Assembly (NCBI RefSeq): GCF_001971725.1
Contig: NZ_CP019388.1
Span: 682,001 to 746,000, forward strand
Length of the DNA: 64,000 bases
Source of the DNA: Winogradskyella sp. J14-2
GTDB taxonomy: Bacteria; Bacteroidota; Bacteroidia; Flavobacteriales; Flavobacteriaceae
Direction: 5' to 3'
Position 1 is the stretch's first letter; each line of letters begins with the position of its first letter. The notes below the pieces were generated by a model, which searched no databases, was not told the DNA's origin, and saw only the letters and a program-made list of their open reading frames with translations. Positions 25,020-37,161 of the stretch are shown here, piece after piece. Position numbers and translations under genes: made by a program.

Positions 25020-25490
25020 CTATTTTAATATTTCTATTATATCATTTAAGCTTTTTTCCTCAGCATAATCTAAAGCATTTTTACCATCACTATCTTTAAT
25101 AGCTTTATCAGCATCATGCTTTAGTAAAGTTTCTACAATAATTTTTTGATTGTACTGCGTAGCAAAGGATAATGCAGTTGTTCCGTTCTTATTCTGAATA
25201 TTTACATTAGCATTATGAGCTAATAGTAAATCTACCAAATCTTTATTTCCCTTAAAACTTACACCAATCAGGGCTGTATTTCCAGAGGCATCTTGTGCGT
25301 CAATATTCGATCCCTTTTCAATCAGTAGTTTTGCAATCTCTTCTTGACCAAAATAGGTTGCAAATATTAACGGAGTAAATCCTCTTGCATCTTTAATATT
25401 GGCCAAATCTGGATTTCTATTTAACTGAAGTCCTAAATTTTCAATATTGCCTATTTGTATCGTTCTAAAAAATAGTTCTTGCTCGTTCAT
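25020..25490 (-). CDS. Ankyrin-repeat protein
   Basis: A 156-residue protein made of four or five ankyrin repeats (GFTPLIFATYFGQEEIAKLL, GNTALIGVSFKGNKDLVDLL, GTTALSFATQYNQKIIVETL). No signal peptide is seen, so it is cytoplasmic. I start at the ATG at 25490 because an intrinsic terminator occupies 25504-25540, inside the longer open frame. It lies just downstream of katG. In Pseudomonas the ankyrin protein AnkB is paired with catalase and supports its activity; a similar role is inferred. Confidence 0.88.
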   Translation of the reverse strand: MNEQELFFRTIQIGNIENLGLQLNRNPDLANIKDARGFTPLIFATYFGQEEIAKLLIEKGSNIDAQDASGNTALIGVSFKGNKDLVDLLLAHNANVNIQNKNGTTALSFATQYNQKIIVETLLKHDADKAIKDSDGKNALDYAEEKSLNDIIEILK

Positions 25491-25503
25491 TTTTATGTTT
25501 TCA

Positions 25504-25540
25504 TTAAAAAAGGAATGTGCTAGATTATAGCACATTCCTT
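25504..25540 (-). terminator. Intrinsic terminator between katG and the ankyrin gene
   Basis: AAGGAATGTGCTA and TAGCACATTCCTT form a perfect 13-bp stem with a 5-base loop, followed by TTTTT on the minus strand. It lies 29 bp after the katG stop. Confidence 0.92.
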
Positions 25541-25568
25541 CTTTTAGTTGCATTTTGCTATTAATCGA

Positions 25569-27806
<2,238 letters not shown>

Positions 27807-27885
27807 TTAATTAATTTTTCCTTTATAAAATTATGAAATTAAGTAGTGCCAACTCGTTAAAAACATATTATCTATTTATTTTTTT

Positions 27886-27900
27886 ATAGACATTATCTAT
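27886..27900. promoter_or_regulatory. ATAG-N7-CTAT dyad upstream of katG (possible OxyR half site)
   Basis: ATAG, seven bases, CTAT lies about 92 bp upstream of the katG ATG. OxyR binds four ATAG/CTAT elements spaced by 7 bp; a further CTAT is at 27872-27875 but 10 bp away. The match is therefore partial, in AT-rich DNA. Confidence 0.3.
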
Positions 27901-28059
27901 AATATAATTATTTGGAATTATTTTAAACAATAGAAATCCATCTTCTTTTGTTTAATTTATAAGACGTTTTAATGAACTTTATACATAAAATGCTAAACAC
28001 AAGTGTTAAAGACTTGGATTGAAAAAGAATGATTATTAATTTTAGAAATAAAAGCGCTT

Positions 28060-28779
28060 ATGTTATTGAAAAACGTAAACCTTGAAGAAAAAATCCAAAA
28101 GCTTAAAAACAAAAGCTTTTCCGAAGATGATATCTTAACTGCTGTAAAGGATATATTAAAAGAAGATGGCAAAAAAGACGATGAAGTTTTGAAAACGTTA
28201 TCTGGTCGTAACACGGCTTCTACAAACGCTTTTAATGTAGACTTATTAGAAACTAACAACATCTATCACATTGATCAAATTAAAAAAATGTGTGTAGATT
28301 ATAGATTACGTTTTTTAGACAGCAGGTTTTTTAAAGCCAAATTGCCTTACGAAGCCATTTCTAAGATTAAGCAGCTAGAAAAAGAACATGGCACAGTATT
28401 AAATGGATTTAAAATAATGGCTCCCTCTAAGTTGTTTAAGCTAGAAAATTACGATGACCCTTTACTGTTTGCTCCCATAGGTAATGGCTACTATTATCTT
28501 ATCCACAAATGGGGAAATGATTTAAGTCCATTTAGAAAATTATTAGCTTGGCCATTTAAACATTTTGAAAATTTTGTTTTTTGCGTCTTTATTTTAAGTA
28601 TGCTTTTAACAGGATTAGTACCCGATGGTACTTTTCATGGTGAAAAAACCTCTGAAAATGCTGGCGTTATATTTTTGTTTATGTTTAAATCTCTAGTTGC
28701 TGTAACACTATACTATGGGTATTTATCCGGAAAAAACTTTAGTGTTTCAGTTTGGGACAGTAAATATTACAACAATTAA
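28060..28779 (+). CDS. Hypothetical protein with two C-terminal membrane segments
   Basis: A 239-residue protein that I cannot assign to a named family. The first 150 residues are soluble and Lys/Glu-rich with helical character, followed by GNGYYYLIHKWGNDLSPFRK. Two hydrophobic stretches follow, near residues 168-188 (FVFCVFILSMLLTGLVP) and 203-221 (VIFLFMFKSLVAVTLYYGYL). It has no signal peptide and probably faces the cytoplasm with a tail anchor. It is monocistronic and divergent from katG. Confidence 0.8.
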   Translation: MLLKNVNLEEKIQKLKNKSFSEDDILTAVKDILKEDGKKDDEVLKTLSGRNTASTNAFNVDLLETNNIYHIDQIKKMCVDYRLRFLDSRFFKAKLPYEAISKIKQLEKEHGTVLNGFKIMAPSKLFKLENYDDPLLFAPIGNGYYYLIHKWGNDLSPFRKLLAWPFKHFENFVFCVFILSMLLTGLVPDGTFHGEKTSENAGVIFLFMFKSLVAVTLYYGYLSGKNFSVSVWDSKYYNN

Positions 28780-28836
28780 TTGGTGTAACTTTTTGAAGTT
28801 TTTTGTAACTTATTAAAATATAAAATTTGGTTTGGT

Positions 28837-29079
28837 ATGAACACTTCAGAATACAGTAAAATATACGAGGGTAATTTTGTTTTAATTACCAGAATTAAAA
28901 GCGAACTAGAAAGCAATGGTATTAATCCTATCATTAAAGATGAAGGCGAGTCTCAACGGCTAGCTGGTTACGGCTCGCTTAATCAAGGTTTCCAAGAGAT
29001 CTATGTTAATAATGAAGAATTAGACAAGGCACTTGCTATCGTAGAAGTAGTTAAAGCTGAGATGGAGGCTGATTCTTAG
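28837..29079 (+). CDS. DUF2007-domain protein
   Basis: An 80-residue protein of the DUF2007 (putative signal-transducing) family. It shows the pattern of a ferredoxin-like fold: LITRIKSELESNGINPIIKD, a GYGSLNQGFQEIYVNNEE stretch and a final helix DKALAIVEVVKAEME. The family is named for resemblance to PII-type folds; no partner is known. It follows the hypothetical membrane protein by 57 bp and may share its transcript. Confidence 0.85.
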   Translation: MNTSEYSKIYEGNFVLITRIKSELESNGINPIIKDEGESQRLAGYGSLNQGFQEIYVNNEELDKALAIVEVVKAEMEADS

Positions 29080-29127
29080 TATGCAGTACTAAGTACTAAG
29101 TAAATCAGTCGTTCAGTTACTAAACTA

Positions 29128-30756
<1,629 letters not shown>

Positions 30757-30810
30757 TTACAATTTTAGTCTTTTTAGCCTTTTGTTAATTAAAGGCATTT
30801 TTTGAGAGTG

Positions 30811-30818
30811 CAAAAGTA
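30811..30818 (-). promoter_or_regulatory. -7 promoter element of the ABC-F gene with structured leader
   Basis: TACTTTTG on the minus strand matches TAnnTTTG. The leader of about 50 bases contains GCCTTT and AAAGGC arms (about 30778-30797), a small hairpin before the start codon. Confidence 0.5.
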
Positions 30819-30902
30819 GAAAAATTAAGCGATTGAGCGAAATAAATGGTTGCTATAACAAGATTTAACTAGGTATTAACAAGACTTCATGTTATCATCA
30901 TA

Positions 30903-30910
30903 TATTTTTG
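30903..30910 (+). promoter_or_regulatory. -7 promoter element of the thioredoxin-fold lipoprotein gene
   Basis: TATTTTTG fully matches the consensus. Because it overlaps the first codons of the longest possible frame, it supports the ATG at 30935 as the start. Confidence 0.55.
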
Positions 30911-30934
30911 TTTGCAAACTGTAGTAAAATCCCC

Positions 30935-32383
30935 ATGCTATTTAGATTTATTGTACTTTCACTCTTTATGCTTATCACTGTTGGTTGCAAGGTAAACACT
31001 AACAATAGTGATGAATATGCCTATATTGGAGGTGAAATTATTAATCCTAAAAACAACAACGTTATCTTGTACAACACTAAAGGAAAAGTTGTTGATTCTG
31101 TAACACTAGATAGTAATAATAGGTTTATTTACAAAATTGAAAATCTAGATCCTGGATTACACTCTTTTACACATGGTGGTGAATATCAACTTATTCTTTT
31201 AGAACCTAATGATAGTGTTATGTTTAGATTAAACACGTACGATTTTGACGAATCTCTCGTGTTTACTGGCGAAGGAGCTCGAAAAAACAATTATCTTATT
31301 GACACGTATTTAGCTAACGAACAACACGCTAAAAAATTGGTACATTATGCCAAAATGGATCCTGAGGAATTTAACGCATTTATAGATGAAAGACGCAACA
31401 AAGAACTAACAAAATTTCAAAACTTCTTATTAGACAAGGACGAATCTGAATTATTTAAGTCTATTATTGAAACCAATATTAACTACAATTCTTACGCGGA
31501 TAAGGAGATATATCCATTTGCGTACTTCGGAAACAATAAGCTTATACATATAAAGGATTTACCAGAAGATTTCTATACACACAGAAAATCTGTTGATTAC
31601 AATGCTACCCATCTCAGTCACTTATATGCTTACAATCGATTTTTATTTTCTCATATCGATAATCTAGCAGCGCAGAACTATTATAAGAAGCATAATTTTC
31701 ATAGTGCCTTTGATAGACATGCTATGGAATACAATAAGTCTAAGTTAGATTTAATTGACAGTATTATTTCTGATGAAACGATTAAGAATAATCTTTTAAA
31801 ATATAAAACCAGAGATTTTGTAAGCTACAACCATACTGAAGCCGAAGCTGATGAAATCTTGAACTATTATCTACCAAAAAGCACCAACGAAGAGGATAAG
31901 GAAAGTATTAAAGAGCTTGTTTGTTCGCTCAAGCTTTTAAGGCAAGGTAACCCTATTCCTAATCTAGAAATTGTAAATTATGACAATACTGAACACAACC
32001 TTAATTCGATAATAGAAAAGCCTACTATTATTTATTTTTGGTCATCTAATTCTAAAATGCAGTACAGAAACAGTCATTATAAAGTTAAGAGTTTAAAAAA
32101 CGTATTCCCTCAGGTGGAATTTGTTTCAATTAATCTTAATGCTAACGACGATAAATCTTGGAAAAGCATTATAAATAATTACGATTTTCCAACTGAAAAT
32201 GAGTATAAATTTAAATATCCTGTAAAAGCAAGAAAAGTACTGGCGGTTAATTATCTTAATAAAGCCATTATAGTTAACGAGAACGGAATGATTTTACACC
32301 CTAATGTTAATATTTTTAAATCTGATTTTACAGAAATGCTTGGAGATATGTTGCAAAAAAAACACCTCATTGCTAAACAATAA
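30935..32383 (+). CDS. Thioredoxin-fold lipoprotein without CXXC
   Basis: A 482-residue lipoprotein; the leader ends with LITVGCKVN. Residues about 30-120 resemble the beta-sandwich domain found before TlpA-like domains (YIGGEIINPKNNNVILYNTK). The C-terminal 140 residues have a thioredoxin-like pattern (PTIIYFWSSNSKMQYRNSHY, FVSINLNANDD, NKAIIVNENGMIL). The usual WCxxC is replaced by WSSNSK, so thiol redox activity is unlikely. The start is ATG 30935, just after a promoter box. It is probably anchored in a membrane facing the periplasm. Confidence 0.82.
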   Translation: MLFRFIVLSLFMLITVGCKVNTNNSDEYAYIGGEIINPKNNNVILYNTKGKVVDSVTLDSNNRFIYKIENLDPGLHSFTHGGEYQLILLEPNDSVMFRLNTYDFDESLVFTGEGARKNNYLIDTYLANEQHAKKLVHYAKMDPEEFNAFIDERRNKELTKFQNFLLDKDESELFKSIIETNINYNSYADKEIYPFAYFGNNKLIHIKDLPEDFYTHRKSVDYNATHLSHLYAYNRFLFSHIDNLAAQNYYKKHNFHSAFDRHAMEYNKSKLDLIDSIISDETIKNNLLKYKTRDFVSYNHTEAEADEILNYYLPKSTNEEDKESIKELVCSLKLLRQGNPIPNLEIVNYDNTEHNLNSIIEKPTIIYFWSSNSKMQYRNSHYKVKSLKNVFPQVEFVSINLNANDDKSWKSIINNYDFPTENEYKFKYPVKARKVLAVNYLNKAIIVNENGMILHPNVNIFKSDFTEMLGDMLQKKHLIAKQ

Positions 32384-32388
32384 GGTGT
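32355..32388 (-). terminator. Intrinsic terminator of the transaldolase-like gene
   Basis: ACACCTTATTG and CAATGAGGTGT arms (one G-U pair) are followed on the minus strand by eight T. It lies inside the last codons of the convergent lipoprotein gene. Confidence 0.85.
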
Positions 32389-32416
32389 CTGCGATTATTT
32401 TTAAGCATTTACTTTA

Positions 32417-33070
32417 TTAATTTCCTTTTTTATAGTCCGCTAAGAATTTTTCTAAACCAATGTCAGTTAATGGATGCTTTAATAATCCAGTGATTGAACT
32501 TAAAGGTCCTGTCATAACATCTGCACCTAATTTTGCACAATCTATAACATGCATAGTATGACGTACAGAGGCTGCTAATATCTCTGTATCAAAAGCATAG
32601 TTATCAAAAATATGTCGGATTTCTGCAATAAGATTTAAACCATCAGTAGAAATATCATCTAAACGACCAATAAATGGAGACACATAGGTAGCACCAGCTT
32701 TTGCTGCTAATAATGCTTGACCTGGAGAAAATACCAACGTTACGTTTGTTTTAATTCCTCTATCAGAAAAGTATTTACAAGCCTTTACACCATCCTTAAT
32801 CATAGGAAGCTTAATAACAATCTGGTCGTGCAACTCAGCTAAGGCCTCTCCTTCTCTTACCATACCTTCAAAATCTGTAGAAATAACTTCTGCTGAAACG
32901 TCTCCATCTACGATATTACAAATATCTACATAGTGCTTCATAATGTTATCTACACCTGTAATGCCTTCCTTAGCCATTAACGATGGATTCGTTGTTACAC
33001 CATCTAAAATACCCATATCCTGAGCTTCTTTAATCTGGTCTAAATTGGCTGTGTCAATAAAAAATTTCAT
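32417..33070 (-). CDS. fsa: Fructose-6-phosphate aldolase / short transaldolase
   Basis: A 217-residue protein of the short transaldolase/FSA group. [11 protein letters not shown] and [14 protein letters not shown] open it, the Schiff-base Lys87 is in IVIKLPM, and [19 protein letters not shown] plus SPFIGRLDD follow. It either transfers dihydroxyacetone in the pentose-phosphate pathway or cleaves fructose 6-phosphate; members of this length are annotated both ways and sequence alone does not decide. It is monocistronic with its own terminator. Confidence 0.93.
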   Translation of the reverse strand: MKFFIDTANLDQIKEAQDMGILDGVTTNPSLMAKEGITGVDNIMKHYVDICNIVDGDVSAEVISTDFEGMVREGEALAELHDQIVIKLPMIKDGVKACKYFSDRGIKTNVTLVFSPGQALLAAKAGATYVSPFIGRLDDISTDGLNLIAEIRHIFDNYAFDTEILAASVRHTMHVIDCAKLGADVMTGPLSSITGLLKHPLTDIGLEKFLADYKKGN

Positions 33071-33187
33071 TTAAGTAAATTTATTTTGTTGTGTTTTTTA
33101 GTTGCCGCGAATTTACAACTATTACGACTGATGACTTTAAAGATTTTAATAAAATATATTAACAAGTTGTAAAATACAAAATGTAGT

Positions 33188-33589
33188 CTATTCTATAATA
33201 AGTGTATAGGTTTTAGAAGTTCTATAACTACACAAGTCATCAACATTATCATCAAAATCATTTCTAAATGGACCATCTACTTCGAGAAAAATAGTAATTT
33301 CAAAAATCCCTGCTTCTTCTGGTGTACCTTCTAAACTAATGGTTCTAAAGTTTACAAAGTAGTCCATTCCCAAAGGCAAACCCTCTACATCAAAATAATA
33401 GTCATAATCGTTATCTCTAGGTTCGTTATTTATCTCTGCGTCTAAATCTACATAGTAATAATCTTCTGTATTACCAATAGGAAATTGTTTATTAGGCAGC
33501 TCTGGCTCTTTAGGAAAAATACATAGTGGCTCTTCGCAACCCAAAAGCGTACTTAAGGATAAAATAGCGAGTAGTAGCGTTCTTTTCAT
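33188..33589 (-). CDS. Small lipoprotein with putative Ig-like fold
   Basis: A 133-residue protein with a lipoprotein leader ending STLLGCEEPLC. The mature part is acidic and beta-rich; FDVEGLPLGMDYFVNFRTIS, then GTPEEAGIFEITIFLEV, resembles the GLP..ISGTP..AG pattern of putative Ig (He_PIG) domains. I start at ATG 33589 because the signal peptide begins there. It follows an SDR gene by 45 bp. The role is unknown; a surface-exposed binding protein is possible. Confidence 0.75.
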   Translation of the reverse strand: MKRTLLLAILSLSTLLGCEEPLCIFPKEPELPNKQFPIGNTEDYYYVDLDAEINNEPRDNDYDYYFDVEGLPLGMDYFVNFRTISLEGTPEEAGIFEITIFLEVDGPFRNDFDDNVDDLCSYRTSKTYTLIIE

Positions 33590-33634
33590 GATAGGTATTT
33601 TAGATGTACATATCAAATAGTGTACCAAAACCTT

Positions 33635-34438
33635 TTAAATATTGTAATGGTTCATCAATAGTTTCTCGTAGATTTTATCTGGCAAAACGCGTTTAAGCAC
33701 AATAGAAAACTTCTGCATAAATGCACCAACTTTGTAATGAATTTTAGGAGATTTAGTTTCAATAATTCTAAAAATAGCCTCTGCCATTTCTTTAGGATCT
33801 CCACCTTCATCAACATGTTCATCCATTGTTTTTAAAGAATGTCCATACTTTTCTTTGTATGGTGAATCTTCTAAAACGGGTGCATGATATCTGCCTGCGG
33901 CAATGTTTGTGGCAAAATCTCCTGGAGCAACATTGGTCATTTCTATATTAAAATCCTTAAGCTCCATCCTAAATGCTTCAGTTATAATTTCTAAAGCTCC
34001 TTTACTGGCACTGTAAATTCCTCTAAACGGTAAACCCATATAACCTGCAATTGAGGTGATGTTAATAATTAAGCCCGAGTTTTGAGCTCTCATAGCAGGC
34101 AATGTAGCCTTTATAACATTGATAGGTCCAAAAAAATTAGTCTCAAAGTTTCGTTTTATCTCTGCATCCGGAATTTCTTCCACAGGACCCGTAATACCAG
34201 CACCAGCATTATTTATAAGGACATCTATTCTGCTTTCTTGTTTTAAAACTTCAGCAATACACGACCAAATCGTTTCAGGTTTTGTAACATCTAAAGCCAC
34301 AATAGGAAATTTACTGTTTGGATAATGCTTTGGATTTCTGCTGGTTCCATAAACCTTAAACCCTTTTTGCTGCAAAAATTCGCCTACTGATTTACCTATT
34401 CCTGAAGACCCTCCAGTTATTAAAACAACTTTAGACAT
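33635..34438 (-). CDS. Short-chain dehydrogenase/reductase
   Basis: A 267-residue classical SDR. NAD(P)-binding is at TGGSSGIG (residues 8-15), followed by NNAGAGITGP, the catalytic Ser in INITSIAGYMG and the YSASK Tyr-Lys pair near 153-157. The C-terminal region ends in a basic stretch (KFSIVLKRVLPDKIYEKLL) seen in SDRs acting on lipophilic substrates. The substrate is unknown. It is the first gene of a probable two-gene unit with the small lipoprotein. Confidence 0.9.
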   Translation of the reverse strand: MSKVVLITGGSSGIGKSVGEFLQQKGFKVYGTSRNPKHYPNSKFPIVALDVTKPETIWSCIAEVLKQESRIDVLINNAGAGITGPVEEIPDAEIKRNFETNFFGPINVIKATLPAMRAQNSGLIINITSIAGYMGLPFRGIYSASKGALEIITEAFRMELKDFNIEMTNVAPGDFATNIAAGRYHAPVLEDSPYKEKYGHSLKTMDEHVDEGGDPKEMAEAIFRIIETKSPKIHYKVGAFMQKFSIVLKRVLPDKIYEKLLMNHYNI

Positions 34439-34446
34439 TTTATTAA

Positions 34447-34476
34447 GTTAGAAGTTGGAAGTTAAAAGTACAAAGT
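34447..34476. repeat. AGTT/AGTAC-rich intergenic repeat (copy 1)
   Basis: GTTAGAAGTTGGAAGTTAAA continues AGTACAAAG. A reverse-strand relative lies at 60100-60129, and a shorter AGTACTAAGTACTAAGTA run lies at about 29086-29102. Confidence 0.5.
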
Positions 34477-34518
34477 TTTAGATAGTTCTAAAACATTCAA
34501 TACTTCATTTTAGCGCAT

Positions 34519-34619
34519 AAAAAAAGGCAAGCTACCTACATCACACCGCTACGACCGCGTACCTTTGCTACGTTCCCGTCCTGGAGGATTAAGCAGGAGC
34601 TGGTTGTGTAGGACTTGCC
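34519..34619 (-). ncRNA. ffs: Small signal recognition particle RNA (4.5S-type)
   Basis: On the minus strand a roughly 94-base RNA starts GGCAAGTCC and ends GTAGCTTGCC, giving a closing stem. The apical region CCAGGACGGGAACGTAGCAA matches the conserved SRP domain IV loop bound by Ffh. A T-run (34519-34525) directly follows the closing stem and should end transcription. A perfect promoter lies immediately upstream. It forms the RNA part of the particle that targets membrane proteins. Confidence 0.9.
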
Positions 34620-34625
34620 TGGTGG

Positions 34626-34655
34626 CAAAGATACAACCTTTTAATACTTTAACAA
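34626..34655 (-). promoter_or_regulatory. Consensus promoter of the SRP RNA gene
   Basis: TTG, exactly 19 bases, TATCTTTG on the minus strand. This fits the Bacteroidota -33/-7 pattern perfectly and places the start of transcription at about 34620. Confidence 0.85.
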
Positions 34656-34709
34656 TGATTTTTAAACTGAATTTTATTTAATACCTTTCCTGAAAATTCT
34701 AAGACATTC

Positions 34710-35738
34710 ATGCAATTTTACAAGTACCTCATTATCTTTTGCTTAAGCCTGGCTTTAATTAATTGTGGAGAAACCAATACCGCAAGTCAAACAGGATTAT
34801 CTATTGATCTAAACACAAAGTCGTTATTATTGGGCGATAGGTTAAACCTTAGCATCAGCAACCCTAAAAAGTTAAATATTACAAATATTAGTTACCAACT
34901 AGAGGGTAAATCCATTGCTAAAGATGCTGTGCTAGAAAATATAACCTTAGGGGAAAAATCTCTAGTTGCTACCATTACATATGATGATAAAACCGAAACC
35001 ATTAGTAAAACCATTACTATTTACAACAACAGCATCCCTTCTATTTACAATTACGACATTGTAAACACTTACCCTCACGACATTACATCTTACACGCAAG
35101 GCCTAGAGTTTTACAATGGTGAGTTGTACGAAAGTACTGGTCAGTACAACGAATCAAAGCTTAGAAAAGTAAATTTTGAAACTGGTGAAGTTTTAAAAAA
35201 CATTAACCTTGATAACAATTTTTTTGGTGAAGGTTTAACAATTTTAGATGAAAAACTTTACCAATTAACATGGAGAGCAAAGCGTGGCTTTGTATACGAT
35301 GTAAACACGTTTGAAAAACTAAAAACCTTCAATTACGGCACAAGTAAAGAAGGTTGGGGAATTTGTAACGACGGTAAACAACTGTATAAATCTGATGGTA
35401 CCGAAAAAATCTGGATTCTTAATCCCGATAATTTATCTGAAGTCAGCCATATCGAAGTATATACTGAAAAAGGCAAAATTCCAGCTTTAAATGAGCTCGA
35501 GTGGATTGATGGTAAAATATTTGCCAATATCTATCAAAAAAATGGCGTGGTAATTATTAATCCTAAAACAGGAGGCGTAGAAGGTGTTATTAATTTTACT
35601 CCTCTTAGAAAATTAGTAACCCAACACAACGAGTTAGATGTTTTAAATGGTATTGCTTACCACCCTGAGCGCAAAACCATTTTTGTGACTGGTAAAAACT
35701 GGGACAAACTTTTTGAAGTAAAAATTAAAAAGCAATAA
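34710..35738 (+). CDS. Glutaminyl-peptide cyclotransferase (bacterial glutamine cyclase), lipoprotein
   Basis: A 342-residue protein that would convert N-terminal glutamine of proteins to pyroglutamate. The leader ends LALINCGET, a lipoprotein site. Residues about 25-105 form an Ig-like beta region; the beta-propeller cyclase domain follows, with YTQGLEFYNGELYESTGQY near residue 128, LYQLTWRAKRGFVYD, EGWGICNDGKQLYKSDGT and LNGIAYHPERKTIFVTGKNW. These motifs are diagnostic of the plant-type cyclase family. The periplasmic location fits maturation of exported proteins. The thioesterase gene starts 7 bp downstream. Confidence 0.92.
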   Translation: MQFYKYLIIFCLSLALINCGETNTASQTGLSIDLNTKSLLLGDRLNLSISNPKKLNITNISYQLEGKSIAKDAVLENITLGEKSLVATITYDDKTETISKTITIYNNSIPSIYNYDIVNTYPHDITSYTQGLEFYNGELYESTGQYNESKLRKVNFETGEVLKNINLDNNFFGEGLTILDEKLYQLTWRAKRGFVYDVNTFEKLKTFNYGTSKEGWGICNDGKQLYKSDGTEKIWILNPDNLSEVSHIEVYTEKGKIPALNELEWIDGKIFANIYQKNGVVIINPKTGGVEGVINFTPLRKLVTQHNELDVLNGIAYHPERKTIFVTGKNWDKLFEVKIKKQ

Positions 35739-35745
35739 GCCTACT

Positions 35746-36135
35746 TTGCAAACCTTTGAAAAAACCATCATTGTTTCTAAAGACGACCTAGATCAACTTA
35801 ACCACGTTAACAATGTGCGCTATGTGCAATGGGTACAGGATATTGCGGAAGCACACTGGTTAAAAAATGCGCCCAAAACCATTTTAGAGAACTACTTTTG
35901 GGTAATGCTAAGTCATAATATTCAGTATAAAGGCGAAGCATTATTAGGAGATAAATTAACTGTAAAAACCTATGTTTCAAAATCAGAAGGCCTCACTTCT
36001 ATTCGTCATGTAGAAATTACTAATAAAACCAATGATAAGATCATTGTCACCTCTGAAACAAAGTGGTGTTTTATGAATATGGCCACCAAAAAGCCTGCAA
36101 GAATCCCAGCAGAAGTCGCCAAACTGTTTGATTAA
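35746..36135 (+). CDS. Acyl-CoA thioesterase, 4HBT hot-dog family
   Basis: A 129-residue hot-dog-fold protein that hydrolyses acyl-CoA or acyl-ACP thioesters. The active-site region is DDLDQLNHVNNVRYVQWVQD near residues 13-32, and the family strands FWVMLSHNIQYKGEALLGD and SETKWCFMN follow. The start is TTG at 35746; no ATG occurs before the active site. It lies 7 bp after the glutamine cyclase gene and is probably co-transcribed. The specific acyl substrate is unknown. Confidence 0.9.
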   Translation: MQTFEKTIIVSKDDLDQLNHVNNVRYVQWVQDIAEAHWLKNAPKTILENYFWVMLSHNIQYKGEALLGDKLTVKTYVSKSEGLTSIRHVEITNKTNDKIIVTSETKWCFMNMATKKPARIPAEVAKLFD

Positions 36136-36217
36136 CATTTCTTTAGGTTAAAGTTTTTTTAATCCTAACTTCGGTTTAACCGATAAAGTGTTTCTTTAAA
36201 GCACTAATCAACTACTA

Positions 36218-36979
36218 ATGCGGTTTTCACTAATCTTTTTGCTCTTCTTGTCCTTCTATTTCAACCTATCTGCACAAACTTTAAAAGGAAAAGTTTACGA
36301 CACTAAGACGGTTGTTAAGGATATGAAAGTCATCAACAAAACACAGAATATACTTACCATCACCAATAATGACGGAGATTTTAGCATTCAAGCTAAGGTC
36401 AATGACACGATTATATTTCAATCCATTTTTTACCATCCTTTAGAAGTTGTACTAAAGCAATCTCATTTTGATGATGTTACTATTTTTGAAGTCGATGAAA
36501 TTATCAGTGAGTTAAATGAAGTTAAGATCACTAATGAAAAAAAGAATAAGTTTGACTCTATATCTTATTACGCTACCATAAAGACTGAACAAAAACATCT
36601 ATCAAAGAAACCGTTGGTAAAAAGTGGAGATAATTTAATGCCTACCTTAGATCTTAAACAACTATATAAAGGTATTTCAAAACTTCTTAGAAAACGGAAA
36701 AATGAAAATATAGAAAACAAAATTCCCCTAGACTATCAAGAATTAGAATCATTTTTTGCAACAGATGATTTTTTTAATAAAGAGCTACTTACTTTAGATT
36801 TAAAAATTCCTGAAAACAACATCAATCTTTTTATTGATTATTGTGCCAAGAAAGGTGTTAGAAAAGAATTGTTAAAAGACAAAAACAAGATGCAACTTTT
36901 AGAAGAATTGGTAGTTCACAGTCAATTATTTCTTATTCTTCTTGAAGAATATGGTGAAGAGGCTACGGTAAAGGATTAA
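36218..36979 (+). CDS. Secreted protein with carboxypeptidase-regulatory-like domain
   Basis: A 253-residue exported protein with a signal peptide ending near residue 19 (NLSAQT). Residues 20-105 form a CarboxypepD_reg-like beta domain (LKGKVYDTKTVVKDMKVINK, TITNNDGDFSIQAKVNDTII, ELNEVKIT), as found at the N-terminus of TonB receptors, but no plug or barrel follows. The remainder is a Lys-rich helical region of unknown role. It may be an outer-membrane-associated accessory protein. Confidence 0.82.
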   Translation: MRFSLIFLLFLSFYFNLSAQTLKGKVYDTKTVVKDMKVINKTQNILTITNNDGDFSIQAKVNDTIIFQSIFYHPLEVVLKQSHFDDVTIFEVDEIISELNEVKITNEKKNKFDSISYYATIKTEQKHLSKKPLVKSGDNLMPTLDLKQLYKGISKLLRKRKNENIENKIPLDYQELESFFATDDFFNKELLTLDLKIPENNINLFIDYCAKKGVRKELLKDKNKMQLLEELVVHSQLFLILLEEYGEEATVKD

Positions 36980-36984
36980 TCTGT

Positions 36985-37080
36985 GTCATTCAGAGCGAGG
37001 TACGAGTGAAGAATCTCTTAATTGTTAATACAAAGATTTTTATAAATAGATTCTTCGGTCAGGCTTCCCTCTGAATGATA
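36985..37080. repeat. Palindromic intergenic repeat, family B (paired copy)
   Basis: GTCATTCAGAGCG..GAAGAATCTC and the inverted AGATTCTTCG..CCCTCTGAATGA flank a 30-base spacer, making a long hairpin. A single arm is found at 47794-47826. Confidence 0.8.
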
Positions 37081-37161
37081 TGATATGTATTAATTATACC
37101 ATTGCATACTAAATCATAACTTCAAAAGTTATATTTTTAAGCCAAATTATATTTATCTCTT

